From Chlorokybus atmophyticus (taxonomy: Eukaryota > Streptophyta > Chlorokybophyceae > Chlorokybales > Chlorokybaceae): a DNA stretch of 64,000 nt. The position numbers and the translations under genes are program-made. The notes below the pieces were generated by a model, which had not been told where the DNA came from, did no database searches, and saw nothing but the letters and a program-made list of their open reading frames with translations. Location of the stretch: NCBI GenBank assembly GCA_009103225.1, contig RHPI01001507.1:574765-638764 (forward strand). Reading direction: 5' to 3'. This document shows positions 1 through 13,429 of this stretch, piece after piece (position 1 is the stretch's first letter; the number at the start of each line of letters is the position of its first letter).

Positions 1-3000
1 CGCTGTCGCCAGGCGACACGCTCTTCCCACGGCGGAGACTTGCAATGAACTTGGCGCTTCCACAGCCTTCTAAACATCTCTCAAAGTCATGGGACGAGCC
101 ATGCGCAAGGTAGTGTATGGCCAAGCGCTGCACATGCGCAGTTGAAGCGGCTTCGTGCTGTCGTGCCAACAAATATGTACACCGTGGATGCTACAGGCTG
201 CAGCAAGCGCATGGGTAAAGCTCTCGCGAAGAGGGGTGGTGGAGGCAACACCCGGCTATGGACGCCTGCACACGGTACCACAAATGACGAAAAAAGAGGT
301 GGCATTGGGCGTGATGGATGGATTATTACTACGTGTGAGCCGCTCACGCCTGCGGCAGAGCATTGCTAAGCAGCAAGCGCAACATGTATTGTTGGGTATC
401 ATACCCAACAACGCATCATAATGCTAGCACAGGATATTTTATTGTGTATCGTCATGAAACAAGGATTACGTCGTCCATCATATTATATAATATTTGTCGC
501 CTATCGTCGCATGGTTAACGTTGTAACCACTTATAGCGATGGCGGCAGCGATGGTAGGCCGTGCAACATAGCACATTGCGCTTTCCAACAAAAATGTATG
601 ATGATGCATCGTGCTCTATGCATGCACATGGTATGCCCATAAATGTTGCAGAGCACACTTGCGCCTGTTACAGCTTGTGCCAATAACAGCATATACATTA
701 TGCTTGTAACCGCAGTGTGTGCTTGTTAGTAGCATGCAGTATGCTTGTACCAGTAGCTGCTTAATGCTAATAGTAGCATACAACTGTGCAGAATATAAGG
801 GATGCTTATATCGGCGCGACGACTACCACGGTTGTGTTGGGCTCCAACAGACTCCGTACCCCCTACCCCCTTACTCGCGGGGGGTAGGGGGTAGGGGGGG
901 GACANTATTTATATCATTGTTTTATATGTTATTGTATGATGAGGTAAATAACTATGCGCGGCGCCGGCGTTAATGATGCAACGTAGCGTTACGCCGCGTC
1001 GTATTCCGCGCCTACCGCTACTTGGTTAGCCTTTTAACCGCATGCGGTGGTGGCAGTAGCGAAGGCGGCAGCGGTCGGTCCCGATTGCGTACCGCATTCA
1101 ATGTGTGCCTTGTAGTGTGATCCCTACATCATGCGCATTGCGGCACATTGGTATCAATACCAATACCGGTATCGTGTGGTGCAGGCCCCATAAAATAGCT
1201 CAGTAATATAGACCCGCGCACAGCTGCAATTTTACTATTAGCGGCGGCGCCCACAACCACGCGCTCGCACGCACGCTCGCCATTGACATGCGGCGTGCTC
1301 ATTCATCAGTCGTAGCTCCGCATTGGTAAAGCATCCAATAGCAATGTTTGTTGAACTGCTACACCCTTTTAAAAAAGCATGCATTGCGGAGGCAGTACCT
1401 CCGTGCGCGTCATCGCCGAGAATGGCGGGATAATGTAGCGCGCCGCTGGCAGCAAACACTTATATATGGGCCATCGCAGATTTTGCTGGCATGAGAACTA
1501 CTGTGTTTGCACCACATCAATGGCCGACATACTGTGCATCCAATCATAATGTAAAAAGGCGTTGTAGCTGCAACAATGCGGCCCATCCACCAACATTGAA
1601 TTCACAAGTTTGCCAATGTTGCGTGCATTATTGTGCTCGTCCCACACTAATGAGGGACATACTTTGGCACAAGGTGTGGGACTTTGGAGCACAACCGTTG
1701 TATTCAATGCAAGAAGTTTCACAGTCCAACACCGAGTGTGGGACTTCGGAGTACAGCAGCGCCGTGGCGGGATTGCGCAACACCACCCGGCGGCCGGCTG
1801 CCGCCGTCCGTGCAGTGATCCTGACGGTTTGTGTAATGGAACTCGGCTACAATCATATGTTTGGAATGACCTGGGTATGTGCAGCAGTTGTCCTAGAGCT
1901 CCCTGCACGCGTTGGTTTAATGGATTCGGCAAAGTCTATAAACAGCCTGACAACCAACACTGAGCACACGGATCCAGAAAAGCCATTGAAACGGCTGTGA
2001 CGGAGCGATGATGGGTTGGATGTGCTAGCCGCACCATCACGCATTGCGTGAGCAGCCGTATGGCAACGGATGTGTCTCGCCACTTGTAGTGCCGATAGAA
2101 AGCTGACATGCAATTGGTGCGGCCGCACAATGGGCATGCACTAAGGCATCACTCTCAGTTCAATACCACTGAAGCGACCGTCCGTCACGGTATGGTACTC
2201 CCAACGTCACAACGCCATCGCTGCAACGGCGCACGTCAAGCACTAAGGTCACCAAACAAAATGCCGCTTCGCTCATGTTACGCCACAGACTAGTGCATAG
2301 CCACCCACAAGCTTAATGTCACGGCTGCCATGGCCGTTGTTAGAGCCGGTGCTTGCTCAGACATTACATCAGGCCAACCCTTCAACGACGTGTCAAAAAT
2401 TGAATGCCACTGCGTGCGATTGCTAAGATGGCGGCAGCACATGCTCAATGACAAGCGCGTGCAACCAACGCATACAAGAACTCCGCCAGTGGAATATAAC
2501 GAGGCGGTAGGTTGCGTCGTAAATCTACAGCGGTTGTCACGCCTATAAGGCTGGCTAAAGTCATTCTCTGTTCCTTACTTATGTAAGTAAGATGACCGGG
2601 TGCGTTTTCCATCTCATAAGCATGTGTAGTGCTTGTGGGGTGGCTCTCACGTGGTCTGCTCTTGAGCCTATGAGGCCTTGAGTGAGATAAACTACACAAG
2701 GTATTGCATATCAGCAAGCACACAGCTGGTCGGTACCATTGAGACATGGCCATGTGAGCCATGTGTCCGCATGTGTGTGCATATGTTTGCAAGTGCATAT
2801 GTCTGCATATAAGTGCATATGTGAGAATACGACGTACGTACTAGATGTATGCAGGCATGCGCATACGTATGCATAGGGATGCATGTGTATGCTTGTGTGC
2901 GATGTCCTACGCTGATATGACCAGCCAAGGACGTTCACATTGCCCAAGGGTGATGTTTGTGATGGCCAAGGCTGATGTGACTAGCCAAGGACTTTCACAA

Positions 3001-3725
3001 TGTCCGAGGCTTATGTGTAATCAGTCTTGGACATCAAATAAAAGGTCCAAGGCTGATGTGGCAGCCTAGACATGAGTTGTGGTCAACGCAGCCATGTCAA
3101 GGCAAGTAGCCTTGGACTTGGATGTTCTAGGTTGGAGAGCAGCAAAGAGGGGGTATATGAACGGCCTCAACAAGTGTTGAGGGGGCTCAGCATGTGCATA
3201 CTCGACTCTTGTGTGTGGGGTGCCTAGTTTAGTTGTTCAAGGGGCTCTCCCTCTCATCCCATGTGGGGTATGATGCTTGTGGCAGCTCTGCACATATGTG
3301 TGGGGTGTGCTTGAGTGTGCATGTGTGTGCAAGCTGAGTAGAGAGGTTGGTGGCATCCTCTCCTTCCTTGGTGCGGTGCTGTGACTTCCTCCTTTAAGTA
3401 CTGCACCGTGTGTTGCTGGTCGGGCTTCCGGAAGTAAGTCCTTGTGCTTGTGCATAAGTTTGCCAAGCCGTACAATAAGTAAGTGCGTGGTATCGTTACA
3501 GCGGTGCAACATAATGCTGAAGATAATAACTTACTCCCTCATCTAATAATTTCCCTCCGAGAGCCCCTTCCCATTCCAACACCTTCCCTGCAATCAGGCG
3601 TGTATGAGGGTTGTAATGGAAATTATTTGCGCCAATGCAGCATGCCATAGCACAGTGTGCCATAATTAGCACGACAATTACACTACAAATGTGCGTACAT
3701 ATCGTGCGCTTGCCACAATATCTGC
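1..3725. other. Intergenic, no recognisable gene
   Basis: Mixed-composition DNA with only short open frames and no family motif I can recognise. It contains a C/G-rich near-palindrome around 863-902 followed by a single N at 905, and a degenerate direct repeat with about 60-bp spacing starting at 2911 and 2971 (gctgatatga / gctgatgtga, followed by similar ccaagga blocks). It also holds CATATG-rich sequence around 2770-2880. I read it as decayed repeat sequence. Confidence 0.5.
2911..3060. repeat. Degenerate tandem repeat, about 60-bp period
   Basis: Two adjacent blocks start gctgatatgaccagccaagg (2911) and gctgatgtgactagccaagg (2971), with a weaker third block near 3040. They share a purine-rich core and an acrttcaca segment. 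No coding potential is evident. Confidence 0.5.
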
Positions 3726-3813
3726 TTGTTGTAAACTCATTACGCGGCGTGACCATCTTGGCCACCTTAGCGCTAGGCTGACCGAGATGGTCACGCCGCG
3801 TGATTTACAACAA
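3726..3813. repeat. Foldback (inverted repeat) element
   Basis: The arms are 3726-3758 and 3785-3813. They pair over nearly their whole length, apart from a four-base insertion in the left arm, and share the core gcggcgtgaccatct. The 26-bp loop contains ccttagcgctagg. Inverted repeats of this size are typical of miniature foldback transposons. No target-site duplication was established. Confidence 0.6.
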
Positions 3814-4831
3814 AAGGTTGAGTCTCTGAGGCCCAATTTATACCTTCCCCCGGCGCGATGATTGCAACTGTCACAGCACGTGCAATATCGCCGGCAATGG
3901 CGCTGCGCATGTTGCTTAGCTCAGCGGCGGTAGCGGCGGCGAGCTGAGCAATATCGTAACCCACCCACCCATACCCTTAAACTGCATTACGATACGTTTA
4001 ATTTGAGCATGATCACACACGCATTGTGCTTGCTTGCGCGACAGATCTTGATCGCGCTTATGCTGCCGCATGTACCTCTATCGGATAATGAGCAAAGTTT
4101 GCTCAGCAAATTTGCTTAGCAAACTTGCTTGCTTGCACATTACGATCTCACCGTCTTTCACCAACTGGGTTGTAGCTGGGGTATACTCTTTGCGTATGTT
4201 ACCGAAGAGGAATGAAAGAGGAATGCATTCAAGCAAAGCAATCTATTGAGCCCAATATCCCCAGCCAACTGTTGACCCCTCATTGGCTGTTACTAGCCAA
4301 TGAAGCTATAGTTTGTAACAAGGGTGAACAAAATGACAACTGTGTGTGTAGTGGTGATCTGATGATATAATGGCTACTCTCATGCCCGCAAGTCGACCGG
4401 ACACCTCATGTGCGTCCGCGGCGATTGTGATTGTCGCAACGTTGCCGTGTTACATTAAATGTAAATGCGTGACAATCTGTCGGACCCCTTTCTCAGCGCC
4501 ACTTTATGATAATGTGTGGCGCTTAACATAGATTGCACAATGTAACGTAAGTTACGGTGTCGTCAAGGTTTTGGACGGAATTTCTGTTGACATACATACC
4601 GCGGTGCTTGAAATTGTTCGTGACCATAGCGCGTCGGTGAAAATCAATAAGTTCTTTCTCGTAAAATCCCGCGCAAGTATGCATTATATTGCGCATGCAA
4701 TGCAATACATAGTTGCTGCCGCTGAGATGGGGGGTTAAGGGTGTGTAAAGGGCCCTTTCACAATTATTATTTGACGAACAATTTGTGGGCACTACGGTAT
4801 ATGCAGTTGTATATTTTGAAGTCACACCCGT
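3814..4831. other. Intergenic, nothing recognised
   Basis: No convincing coding frame. The open frame on the minus strand near 4523-4825 has no recognisable motif and ordinary intergenic composition. Confidence 0.4.
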
Positions 4832-5335
4832 TGTAACAATTGGGGCCCGACCACTAGGCTATGGTAGTAAAAGACATTACCATGAGTGAGGTCTGTCACA
4901 ATTTATCCCAATTCGTGAAATTCCTCCCCAATTCAACCTATGAGTTCCTTATAATCCAATGAGGCACTAGCTCACGTCGCCGTGTTCGCGGCCGTACCAC
5001 GATTGGTCTACCCGCGGCATGTTAGATCCGGCCCACGAACGGTCCTGACCGACCGAACGGCCATCCTCACCGCGCAACCTGCCATCGCAGCGCGACCGCT
5101 CACGCGGCCTTTGGTAAACTGGCTCGGTGCGCAGGTTGTGATCCCGCGCCCAGCCTAGGGCAAGCCGCCCCAATTGTTTTTGTTTTTGCCTTGGATGTGC
5201 CTCCGTCCCCTACGGGAATTGAACAAGAGACGTCAAGCTCCGTTACCAATGTAACAATTGGGGCCCGACCACTAGGCTATAGTAGTGAAAGACACTACCA
5301 TGAGTGAGGTCTGTCACAACTTATCCCAATTCGCG
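4832..5335 (-). repeat. Short terminal direct repeats, TRIM-like
   Basis: About 84 bp starting tgtaacaattggggcccgac at 4832 is repeated at 5250 with a few substitutions, a 418-bp offset. On the minus strand the copy at 5250 ends in TGTTACA and is followed at once by TTGGTAACGGAGC, which resembles a methionine-initiator tRNA primer binding site. That arrangement (short terminal repeats, a PBS, no coding region) is what terminal-repeat retrotransposons in miniature show. The exact repeat ends and a target-site duplication were not resolved, so the class is an inference. Confidence 0.4.
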
Positions 5336-5397
5336 CCACCCGTAGCAGCCCAATCGAAGCCCCAATTATAATAATAAGGCCCTCGACATTTGTTTAT

Positions 5398-5727
5398 TTG
5401 GCGGCTATTCTCCGAGCATATTTCTCTCGTAAGGCGGGGTTGCGTTTTTTACGCACCCTCAAATCCCCCCCATTTGCTCAAGGGGCTTGTATATTGAGTC
5501 GAGTGGGTTGTGACACAGGCACTGCTATCCACTTTTTGGACATTCTCGTCTTGCAGTCTGTTCATCACGGAGTTTACAAGCGACTCTACGACAAGCTGCG
5601 AGAACCAGACTTTCAAGGGGTCCCAGTGTTGCGGTCACCTATATCAGTCGATACAATACATATGCAATTTTACAAAGGTAGGACATCAGGTGCATACAAT
5701 TATATCAAAGTAATATTATTAGTATAA
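5398..5727 (+). pseudogene. Possible reverse-transcriptase-type fragment
   Basis: A 109-residue open frame contains HFLDILVLQ followed by YKRLYDKLREPDFQGV. This reminds me of the FLDL...YDKR segment found downstream of the catalytic motifs in some eukaryotic reverse transcriptase-like retroelements. Catalytic motifs are absent and the frame ends in an AT-rich tandem repeat, so at best this is a stump of a mobile element. It could equally be a chance frame. Confidence 0.2.
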
Positions 5728-5852
5728 TTGGATGCTTTATATCAGGTGTTTTATATCATTCGATACAATACAGATGCAATTTTACAAAGGTAGGACATCA
5801 GGTGCATACAAATATTATATCTAATTAATAATATTAGTATAATTGGATGCTT
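5649..5852. repeat. Tandem duplication, 112-bp period
   Basis: The block beginning cgatacaatacatatgcaat at 5649 recurs at 5761 with one substitution early on and small indels later. Both copies run into a shared tagtataattggatgctt tail. Confidence 0.75.
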
Positions 5853-7980
5853 AGCAGTTTAATCATTGACTTGATTGAGTCATGTTCCGTACATTATGCA
5901 TGAATATAAGCATTATGGTATTTGCCATGATAAGAGGCAAAGTTTTAAGTTCTGCGTTAATACTATAGCATGTAACTTATTAAATTTTGCCTCACATCTC
6001 ATAATCAAGATATATGAGCAGATGTTATTGATAAAGCCATTGTTTTCTCTTTAACATATGACAGGAGCTGTCGGGGTGTATGTGATATTGCTACCCCTGG
6101 TAGGCCATTACGCTGCCTCACATATTAATCACCAGCCATGAAAGAATGACTCTTCTATTCCATTGGCACAGATCTGATGTGGAGCCAATGTGCAACTGTT
6201 GCAGGTTTCATGATATAAGACTATGCGCGTCACGTGCTTCAGTGAAAGTCATCGAGTCCCACTACATGGTGCGCTGCATTGTTTAACAATGTTATATTTA
6301 GCAAATGGTGATGACGCTACAGCATCTATAGCTTGAGGCAACAATATATTCGCTAATGGCTGCAGCTATGCGCATCACGAGCGATTATCACGATCATGCT
6401 GTGACACGAGCTCTGATGTAGCTTAGATAAATGGTGCCATTGCAGCAATCCACCAGCTCGAAATTCATGCTTAGAATAAAAGCAGGGCAAATGATTGTGT
6501 CATAACATTGCAACCGCTTTCATTTTAAGTCCAAGAAACATGACGCTTTTTTTTATTTAACCTTTCGTGTCCAAGTGTTCACGACCAACGAGAGGTTGCA
6601 CCGTCGTTCCAACCGCATTAGTGGATTGGATCCACTGGTAGATCTACTAGTGACACTCCACTGCTGGATTTATTAGTGGACCCACTCTAGTAATCTGAAT
6701 GTGTCCGGAGATGCAAGCATCAAGTTTTAAAGCGTGCGCAGCTTCGGGCCTAGATTGTTGAAATTAGCAACAACTAATTGCCATACAAAAACCAAAATTG
6801 GTGCATTAAAGATTGACAGCTCCTTGCATTGCGCAATACAGCCGCACTACTGTGTGCCATGACTTATCGTTGTTGTTGCGACATCTCAGTTGCGCCGACT
6901 ACGGCACCTTCAGCTTGCCGACAAGCAGGAGGTTGCCGTCACCTTTTTGTTCAAGATAAAAGCCGCTACAAGAGTTGCACCGTGCGCTGCTTTAGGGCTA
7001 GAGAGTTGAACAGAACAACACCTTATTGCCATGTACGATATACACGTGCATTAACAATTGACAGATGCTCGCGGTGCCTAATGCAGTCGCACGATGCGCT
7101 TTATTAATTACCGCCATCGCTGTCATATTCACCTTAGCTTAAAGTTACCTTGAGCTTTGCAAGGCTGACGACCGAGCTCTTTTTGCACATGCACCCTTTT
7201 TACCATGTAACAGGTACGTTATGCCGTACAAAACGCCTCACCCGCCTTTCATACTGGTCAACACATGTAATCATGCTTCAATAATAAGGATCTCGTATGT
7301 GTTATTATTGTCACACTCTCAGAGGATTAGGCCAATCCGCATTGATGCGCTGTTAGCTCGCTGAGCCAAGCAATTAATTATTAACTCCCTTTTGTACCGT
7401 TGCGCTCGGCTCCACACCATTCAACTTGTTTAATTTTCCATATGCCTCTTATGAGATCACATGCGTAGGGACTCAATTTGAGACGGTCTCTAACGCTCCA
7501 TTAGCACCAGCTCTAGCCACCCATACGCATTTGGCTTGCTAGACCAAGCACATACTTATAAACTTGATGGCGGCCGCAATTGCAGTGGCGTTAGCGGCCG
7601 TGGCGGGGCAGGAAGGCTTATAGCTGCTAAACACTTGAGTGCGCAAAGAACCTCACAATGGCAGCATGGCAACAACCAATTGTACCTTCTCTGAAATGAT
7701 GTTTGCGGATTGATGTTGGTGGCTAAACAATCCAACGCATGCATTTGCTCCGCTAAGACTGGGCCCTCTACAATCATCACGCGGTTTTTGTATTTCTCCA
7801 TCGCGCTGGGGATGAAGCTGCGGAAGCCTTAGCTACTAACTTTTATGTTCATTGTATGGCATGTCAGCGATTTGGGAAGCCAACTTGGTTAAAGTGGATA
7901 TACCAAGCTGATATAACTCGTGCACAACGCGCGTGAATGCTGTCATTCTACCTCTTTTATAGGCTTTATATTCTGTCTTA
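5853..7980. other. Intergenic with old diverged duplication
   Basis: No gene is recognised. The stretch around 6720-6850 is partly repeated around 6980-7100: both contain attgccat, then gtgcattaa, then attgacag in the same order and at similar spacing, suggesting an old tandem duplication of about 250 bp. The open frames on either strand carry no motifs. Confidence 0.4.
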
Positions 7981-8013
7981 TACATGTCATTGCTACGCGA
8001 CCAGTGTGCAAGT

Positions 8014-8014
<1 letters not shown>

Positions 8015-8059
<45 letters not shown>
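8015..8059. repeat. (CA)n microsatellite
   Basis: An uninterrupted CA dinucleotide tract of about 44 bp that runs directly into the TA-rich array beginning at 8060. Confidence 0.95.
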
Positions 8060-8061
<2 letters not shown>

Positions 8062-8978
8062 GTGTATATATATACATATATACATATATACATATATATG
8101 TATATGTGTATGTACATGTACATAAATGTATATATATATACTTATATATCAACATATAATAAACATACACGTAAAACAATATGCATATATACATATATGT
8201 ATATGTATATATATACATATATACGTATATATATGTGTGTATATATGTATATATATACACATATATGTACATATATACATATACATATGTGTACATATAT
8301 ATATGTATATATATGTATATACATATATATACATATGTGCATATATATGTATATATATAAATATAAATATAGGGATAGGCATAGATATATGCATATATAC
8401 CTCTATATATGATAGTATCTATATATATGTATATATGTGTATACATATATATGCATATATGTGTATACATATATATATACACATATTCAAACTTATATAG
8501 AGAGATAAATGTATAGACTATCATTACATATATATATTTATATAAATTCATATATGTTTATGCAAACATATACTACTCTTAATATGTATAATATATTTAT
8601 ATATTTTTTTATATAATATGTATATATATGTATATATATATATGTATACATATATATGTAGATAGATATCCATGTATATCCATACATATGCATATATACA
8701 CACATACACATATACATATATATACATACATATGTATACATAGTTATGTACTTATATAAAGTCATGTATATTTCTGCAATAGTATATAAATTATAATATA
8801 TATGAGACATATAAATATATGCATTTATATAACATGTAAATGTATATGTGTATACATATATACATATATGTATACATATACATATATGTATAGATACATA
8901 TGTATGTATATATATGTATATGTATATGTATATGTATATACATATACATATACATGTATATATATGTATATGTATGCA

Positions 8979-9043
<65 letters not shown>

Positions 9044-9118
9044 ACATATACATATATACATACATATACATATATATACATGTATATGTATATATATACT
9101 TATATTTATATATATGCA
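8060..9118. repeat. TA-rich compound microsatellite (TATATG/TATACA family)
   Basis: More than 1 kb built almost entirely of alternating TA, TATG and TACA units, including a clean hexamer run of gtatat from about 8985 to 9045. All six frames give long artefactual Y/I/H/M/C reading frames. It contains no genes. Confidence 0.95.
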
Positions 9119-12100
9119 CATCTGTTCCAAAAAGACGCCTCAATCACTTACATAAGCCTTTGAGTTTTTGTTGCTGTTATCAACATGCATTGCGCACCTT
9201 CAAGTCATCAAGGTGTTTTCGCAATGCGGCCAGCACTATAATTAGTAGCTATCAGCGGCCAACGTGGCCTTCATTTAAGTTTTCAGCCGTGAAATGTCGA
9301 TATAAGACCATGGCAGCCAGAACAAAAAGCCACTTCAACAGCCACTTAACCTATGCGCTAGCCACAGGTTGGCCGGTCATTATTCGAAAAAATTCGGCAT
9401 GAAAGTAGCCACTGCCCTCCCTGTCGCTATTGGATACCCGCGCGGCGGAGCGTCTAGCGGCTTAAACGTGCCACATGTCAGGACTCTGCCTGCCCAAATA
9501 CCGGCCAAACAGAACCGGCAGCGGCGCTGCCGGTGAAATTTGGATCGATATCTGGGCCGGCGGCGCGCTGTACGGGGCGGAGGTTGTCATGAAGCATATA
9601 TATGTCACACATTCTAGCATGCTGGTGGCTTGCTATAACCCTGCTACCCAACACAATTAGCCACTATCTGGCGTGATTGCAATTGCTTCATTACAAAGTC
9701 ACATTGGCTCGTAGCTGAAGTCCGTAGCTGCAGCCCTGAATGCGGCGCTCTCAGCCTACTTATAATCCGGTTTGCATCATTTATCAACGCCTCCAAGGCT
9801 TGCCGATGGGAGTCATAAGCTATTCTCATGCGCCAGCCGCGGCGTGCGTGTCGATGGCGCAACGCATCGGTTATAAAGGCTCTTTGGGTCATATTTCATG
9901 AGTCGGAGCTTGGTTACGATCAGCACATTGAGGTTAATTCTGAATTACGTTGAGAGGTCTCACATGTGACGAAAAATTGATGGTTGTGACCAATATGGGA
10001 GTTGCATGGTAGTTATGGCAGCCAAAGCGGTTGAAACGGTTGTAGAGACATGGTAGGGAGGGTTTGTAAGTGTTCTTTACTTGTGTTGAGGCTATTTAAG
10101 CGCAAGTCCCTTCTCTTACAAGTATACAGCTATCAGAAGAAGCTTTAAGACTTGGTTGGTCGTTGCCTTGGCTGTATGCTTGCCGTGAATGCGCACGTGC
10201 TTGAATATGCCTCTGGTTGTTTATGAGCGTGTGCTACACCTTGTGAACGGACTTAGCCTCTCCCCGTGCATCACATGCTAATTGCAAGTGCAAGTGTAGC
10301 AGCCTGTGCTTGAGTTTAGGTTGGCTAAGATGCGCGTTTGTTACTTGCGCTCAACTCATTGGCATAAAGGTGTGCAGTGTTTGTGGTTGTAAAGGACGTG
10401 GAATGCCATGGAAACTCGGAGCTAGTCTATCGGAGCTTAAAGTCCCTATTAAGAGAGAAGAGTTGCCCGAGAAGGAGGTGCCTGCTTCCCTGAGCGAAGG
10501 AGACTTTGAGAACAAGCCAGGCGAAGGCAGGGACGTTGAAGAGGTTGAAGGAGGAGGAGCCAGATCTGATGGACACCTTACCAAAGATGGAGATAGAGGG
10601 AGCGCGCATCACATGACGCGCACATGTTATAAGTGTCGTAGCATGTGTATAGGTATGTACATTTATGGGGCAGCTTTGGGAGGATCCTAAGCTAGCATAC
10701 ATCATGTTAATGCATGGAAGAAGCTATAATATGTGAAGGAGGTGCAGCATTGTTAGGCCATGATGAGCTTGTGAACGACATCCTCAAGCAACGACAGGGC
10801 ACGGCACGACATCATCCTTCCACTACTAATTATGTAGTATATAAACTAAATGCTGCAAAATCACGTGCAGGCAGCTCAAAGTCAGCAATTATCATGTAAC
10901 AAACAATGTCTTAAATGTCACCCATAACATCGAAGTTTTGCGATTGACAATCATACTTGGCATTTGCTCATAACAGTCATAAACAGTGTTGAAAGTCAGG
11001 CGTTTGCAACTACTAGTCATGCGCTTGGCTGCCTTGTTGTTTTGGTTGGTATTGCTTAGATTTGATTATTTCGACTTTGTTTTGCATCATGCACCACACA
11101 CAGGCAACAGGGTTGTACTCATACTTGAAGTGCTGGCGACTAAGCTGATTGAATCAACGCTTGTTATGTACATGTGCACGCAATGTGCTTGCATTCGTAC
11201 TCCACGTTTTGTGAATCAGCAGTGCCGATTCAGCACCCAATGTTTTACTTAAAGACCAATGCATCATTTGCTAAACATGAACGCTATGGCTCAAGGTTAC
11301 TATCACTTGAACTAAACAACACAACACAAGAATATACAAGAATATATGTAGCCGCTATCAAGCTGCTACACACACTTAACTAGCCAACTTATCACATTTA
11401 GACATTCATGCGCTGCACCGGCTTACGTGCGCGTGGTCCCGCCTTCTTCATCGCCTTGGCCTTGCTGCAGAATCCCTCTTCGCACTCCGAGCAACCCTCA
11501 CCGTCACAAACTTTGTGACGGACGAAGGGCATGTCGACGAGAACTGCAGCGCATGCGCACACAAACCGCTAGTACACATAACCTGGTGCATAGTCATGCG
11601 CATTCGTGTTTAACCTACCAATGTACGTGTCCGGCCATGCAATACCGGATCCCAGTTGGTCTGAAGGTAGCTTGGCGTTGCTCTGCATCGTTTGGTCAAA
11701 CCACATCGCAACAATACATGTGCCTAGATGCACAACTCATCAATATGTATCAATCTTGAGAGCCACAACAATCCCGTCATATTATTCATAAAGCCAACAG
11801 AACACCATGCCGGTAGGTTACCTGCTTCATGCACAGAATTATAAACTTTATCATTCCCTTTCAACAGATTTGTAGCATGGCCGCGCTATAGCCATTAGCT
11901 TTGCGCCACGGCTTAAGCACTTGATCACAGGTTCATCTGTGTGTTAAGAGAATGGTCGGCGTCCTTATTGAAAATCCGATGAGCCTGCTAGGCAAGCGGC
12001 TTAAGCTGCAACAATTGACAGTGTGTGCGCGCATGCGCGTGCCCACAATGCGTGTGTGCGTGCTTGTGTCACAGGTTGTGTGCTTATGTATGCGCCTATG

Positions 12101-13429
12101 TGCGACATGGCATGCGTACATGCGCGTGCGTGTAAGTGTGCACGTGCGCATGCGCTTATGAGTGCGTGTGCATAGGCGTATGGGAGTGCATGCATGGGTA
12201 AGGCAGTCAATTCTAGGCGGTGGCGGTACCAAACAATCTGTAACCTACATTGAGAAGGGATTCATCATTAAAGCTGCTCGTTTCTTGGCTGCTTGCATTG
12301 GGTTGACGCTTTTATGCGCTTGCCGCGGCACCGTTTTTTTGTAGTGGAAACCTGCTTGAAGACACCAAACAGCATCCATATAACAAGATGTGATGGCAAA
12401 TACCATACAACCTCTGCATGACAACTGCATGTGCAGACATGTGCAGGACACGTGCAACTACACGCGCATGCTTGCATATTACCTCTGCAGTGCTGGTCTT
12501 GGCAACTGCACCACGCTTGTCATGCTTGTGTGGACGCTCAAGCTGCTGAATAGGCGCTTGTTGCGAGACGGCCGTTTGTGGAGCTGAGATCATAACTGTC
12601 TCGGGTGCACCCTCAACATCGGTTTCTTTGCTTGGCTATTGACTTTCCCCTGAGCATACACACATTGAACAAGTAACTATGCAACAAGGATTGCAATTGT
12701 ATTGAACTTGCGCTTGGTGTGCGAATTCCCGTTAAACATTAAGCGTTGCAGAGGTTAAACTCTTCCTCCTCACATTCCAGCAACTCAATACGCAAAGTTT
12801 CCGCACACAGTCACATGCACATTGTAAATAGCTTTAAACTTGCTATTCAAGCTCATATGCATACTGCAGCTGTCTACCACCTCATAATTGCCGCCACAAC
12901 AACTTGCTTGTGGTGGAGAAGGCGTAGGCTTTCATCTAAGATTTTATTGAGCATGCTTGTAAAGCTTTAATACGTGCCTGCAATAGCAGAGATTTCAGAT
13001 ATTATGTAAGTCTCAAAGTAATATGCAAGTTGCATACTACTGCAGCACAATTACTACACGCTTATCTATCTGACTTAGCCGCTTGCTTATAAGCGTGCTT
13101 GCCGCACGTATGGCTTGCGTCGCGTGCTTGCAAGAGAGCCATGAGAGCCCCTACAAGCTCACGCTTCCGCAATACACACACGGTTAGAACAGCATTTTGC
13201 ACGCATCATACACTCGCACTCACCATCTCTCTGCAGCTCTCAAAGTGTCTTCATTGTGCTCAGCATTTATTGCCGATAGTGCCGCTGAAAACAAGCATTA
13301 ATGAGAAAGAGCATGTTGCGAGTAAGTATTAGCAAGCAACACCACAATATACAATGAATATTGTCCTTGACGTGAACATCAACATTGCAGGGATTGGAGT
13401 CGTCGACATTATCATCATTTATGAAGCTT
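9119..13429. other. Intergenic, degenerate repeats, no recognised gene
   Basis: Moderate GC with many short frames. The longest of interest, at 10310-10690 (+), encodes a charged E/K/G-rich stretch without recognisable domain. A GTGCGC/GCATGC-rich low-complexity patch lies at 12010-12190. Parts of a dispersed repeat are annotated separately. Confidence 0.4.
9171..9892 (-). repeat. Dispersed repeat, split copy
   Basis: Two blocks (about 9171-9235 and 9744-9830) match, in order, one continuous stretch at about 13849-13985, so this copy is interrupted by roughly 500 bp. On the minus strand the second block translates as DSHRQALEALINDANRI, against DSRWRALKALLHDANLI in the other copy. The frame and several residues are conserved despite nucleotide divergence. 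A fragment of an unrecognised mobile-element protein is plausible. Confidence 0.4.

Noticed and set aside
1491-2000. 169-residue plus-strand frame
   Set aside because: No motif, overlapping frames of similar length on both strands, and repeated gtgtgggactt blocks suggest decayed repeat sequence.
5195-5250. tRNA-like T-loop (gttcaattccc on the minus strand)
   Set aside because: No acceptor stem, D-arm or anticodon arm could be folded around it. It fits better as sequence after the PBS of the TRIM-like element.
7943-9163. Long Y/I/H/M-rich reading frames on both strands
   Set aside because: They are translations of the TA/CA microsatellite in every frame, not proteins.
10310-10690. 126-residue plus-strand frame, E/K/G-rich
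   Set aside because: No recognisable domain, no splice context, no second copy. Could be a retroelement leader but cannot be supported.
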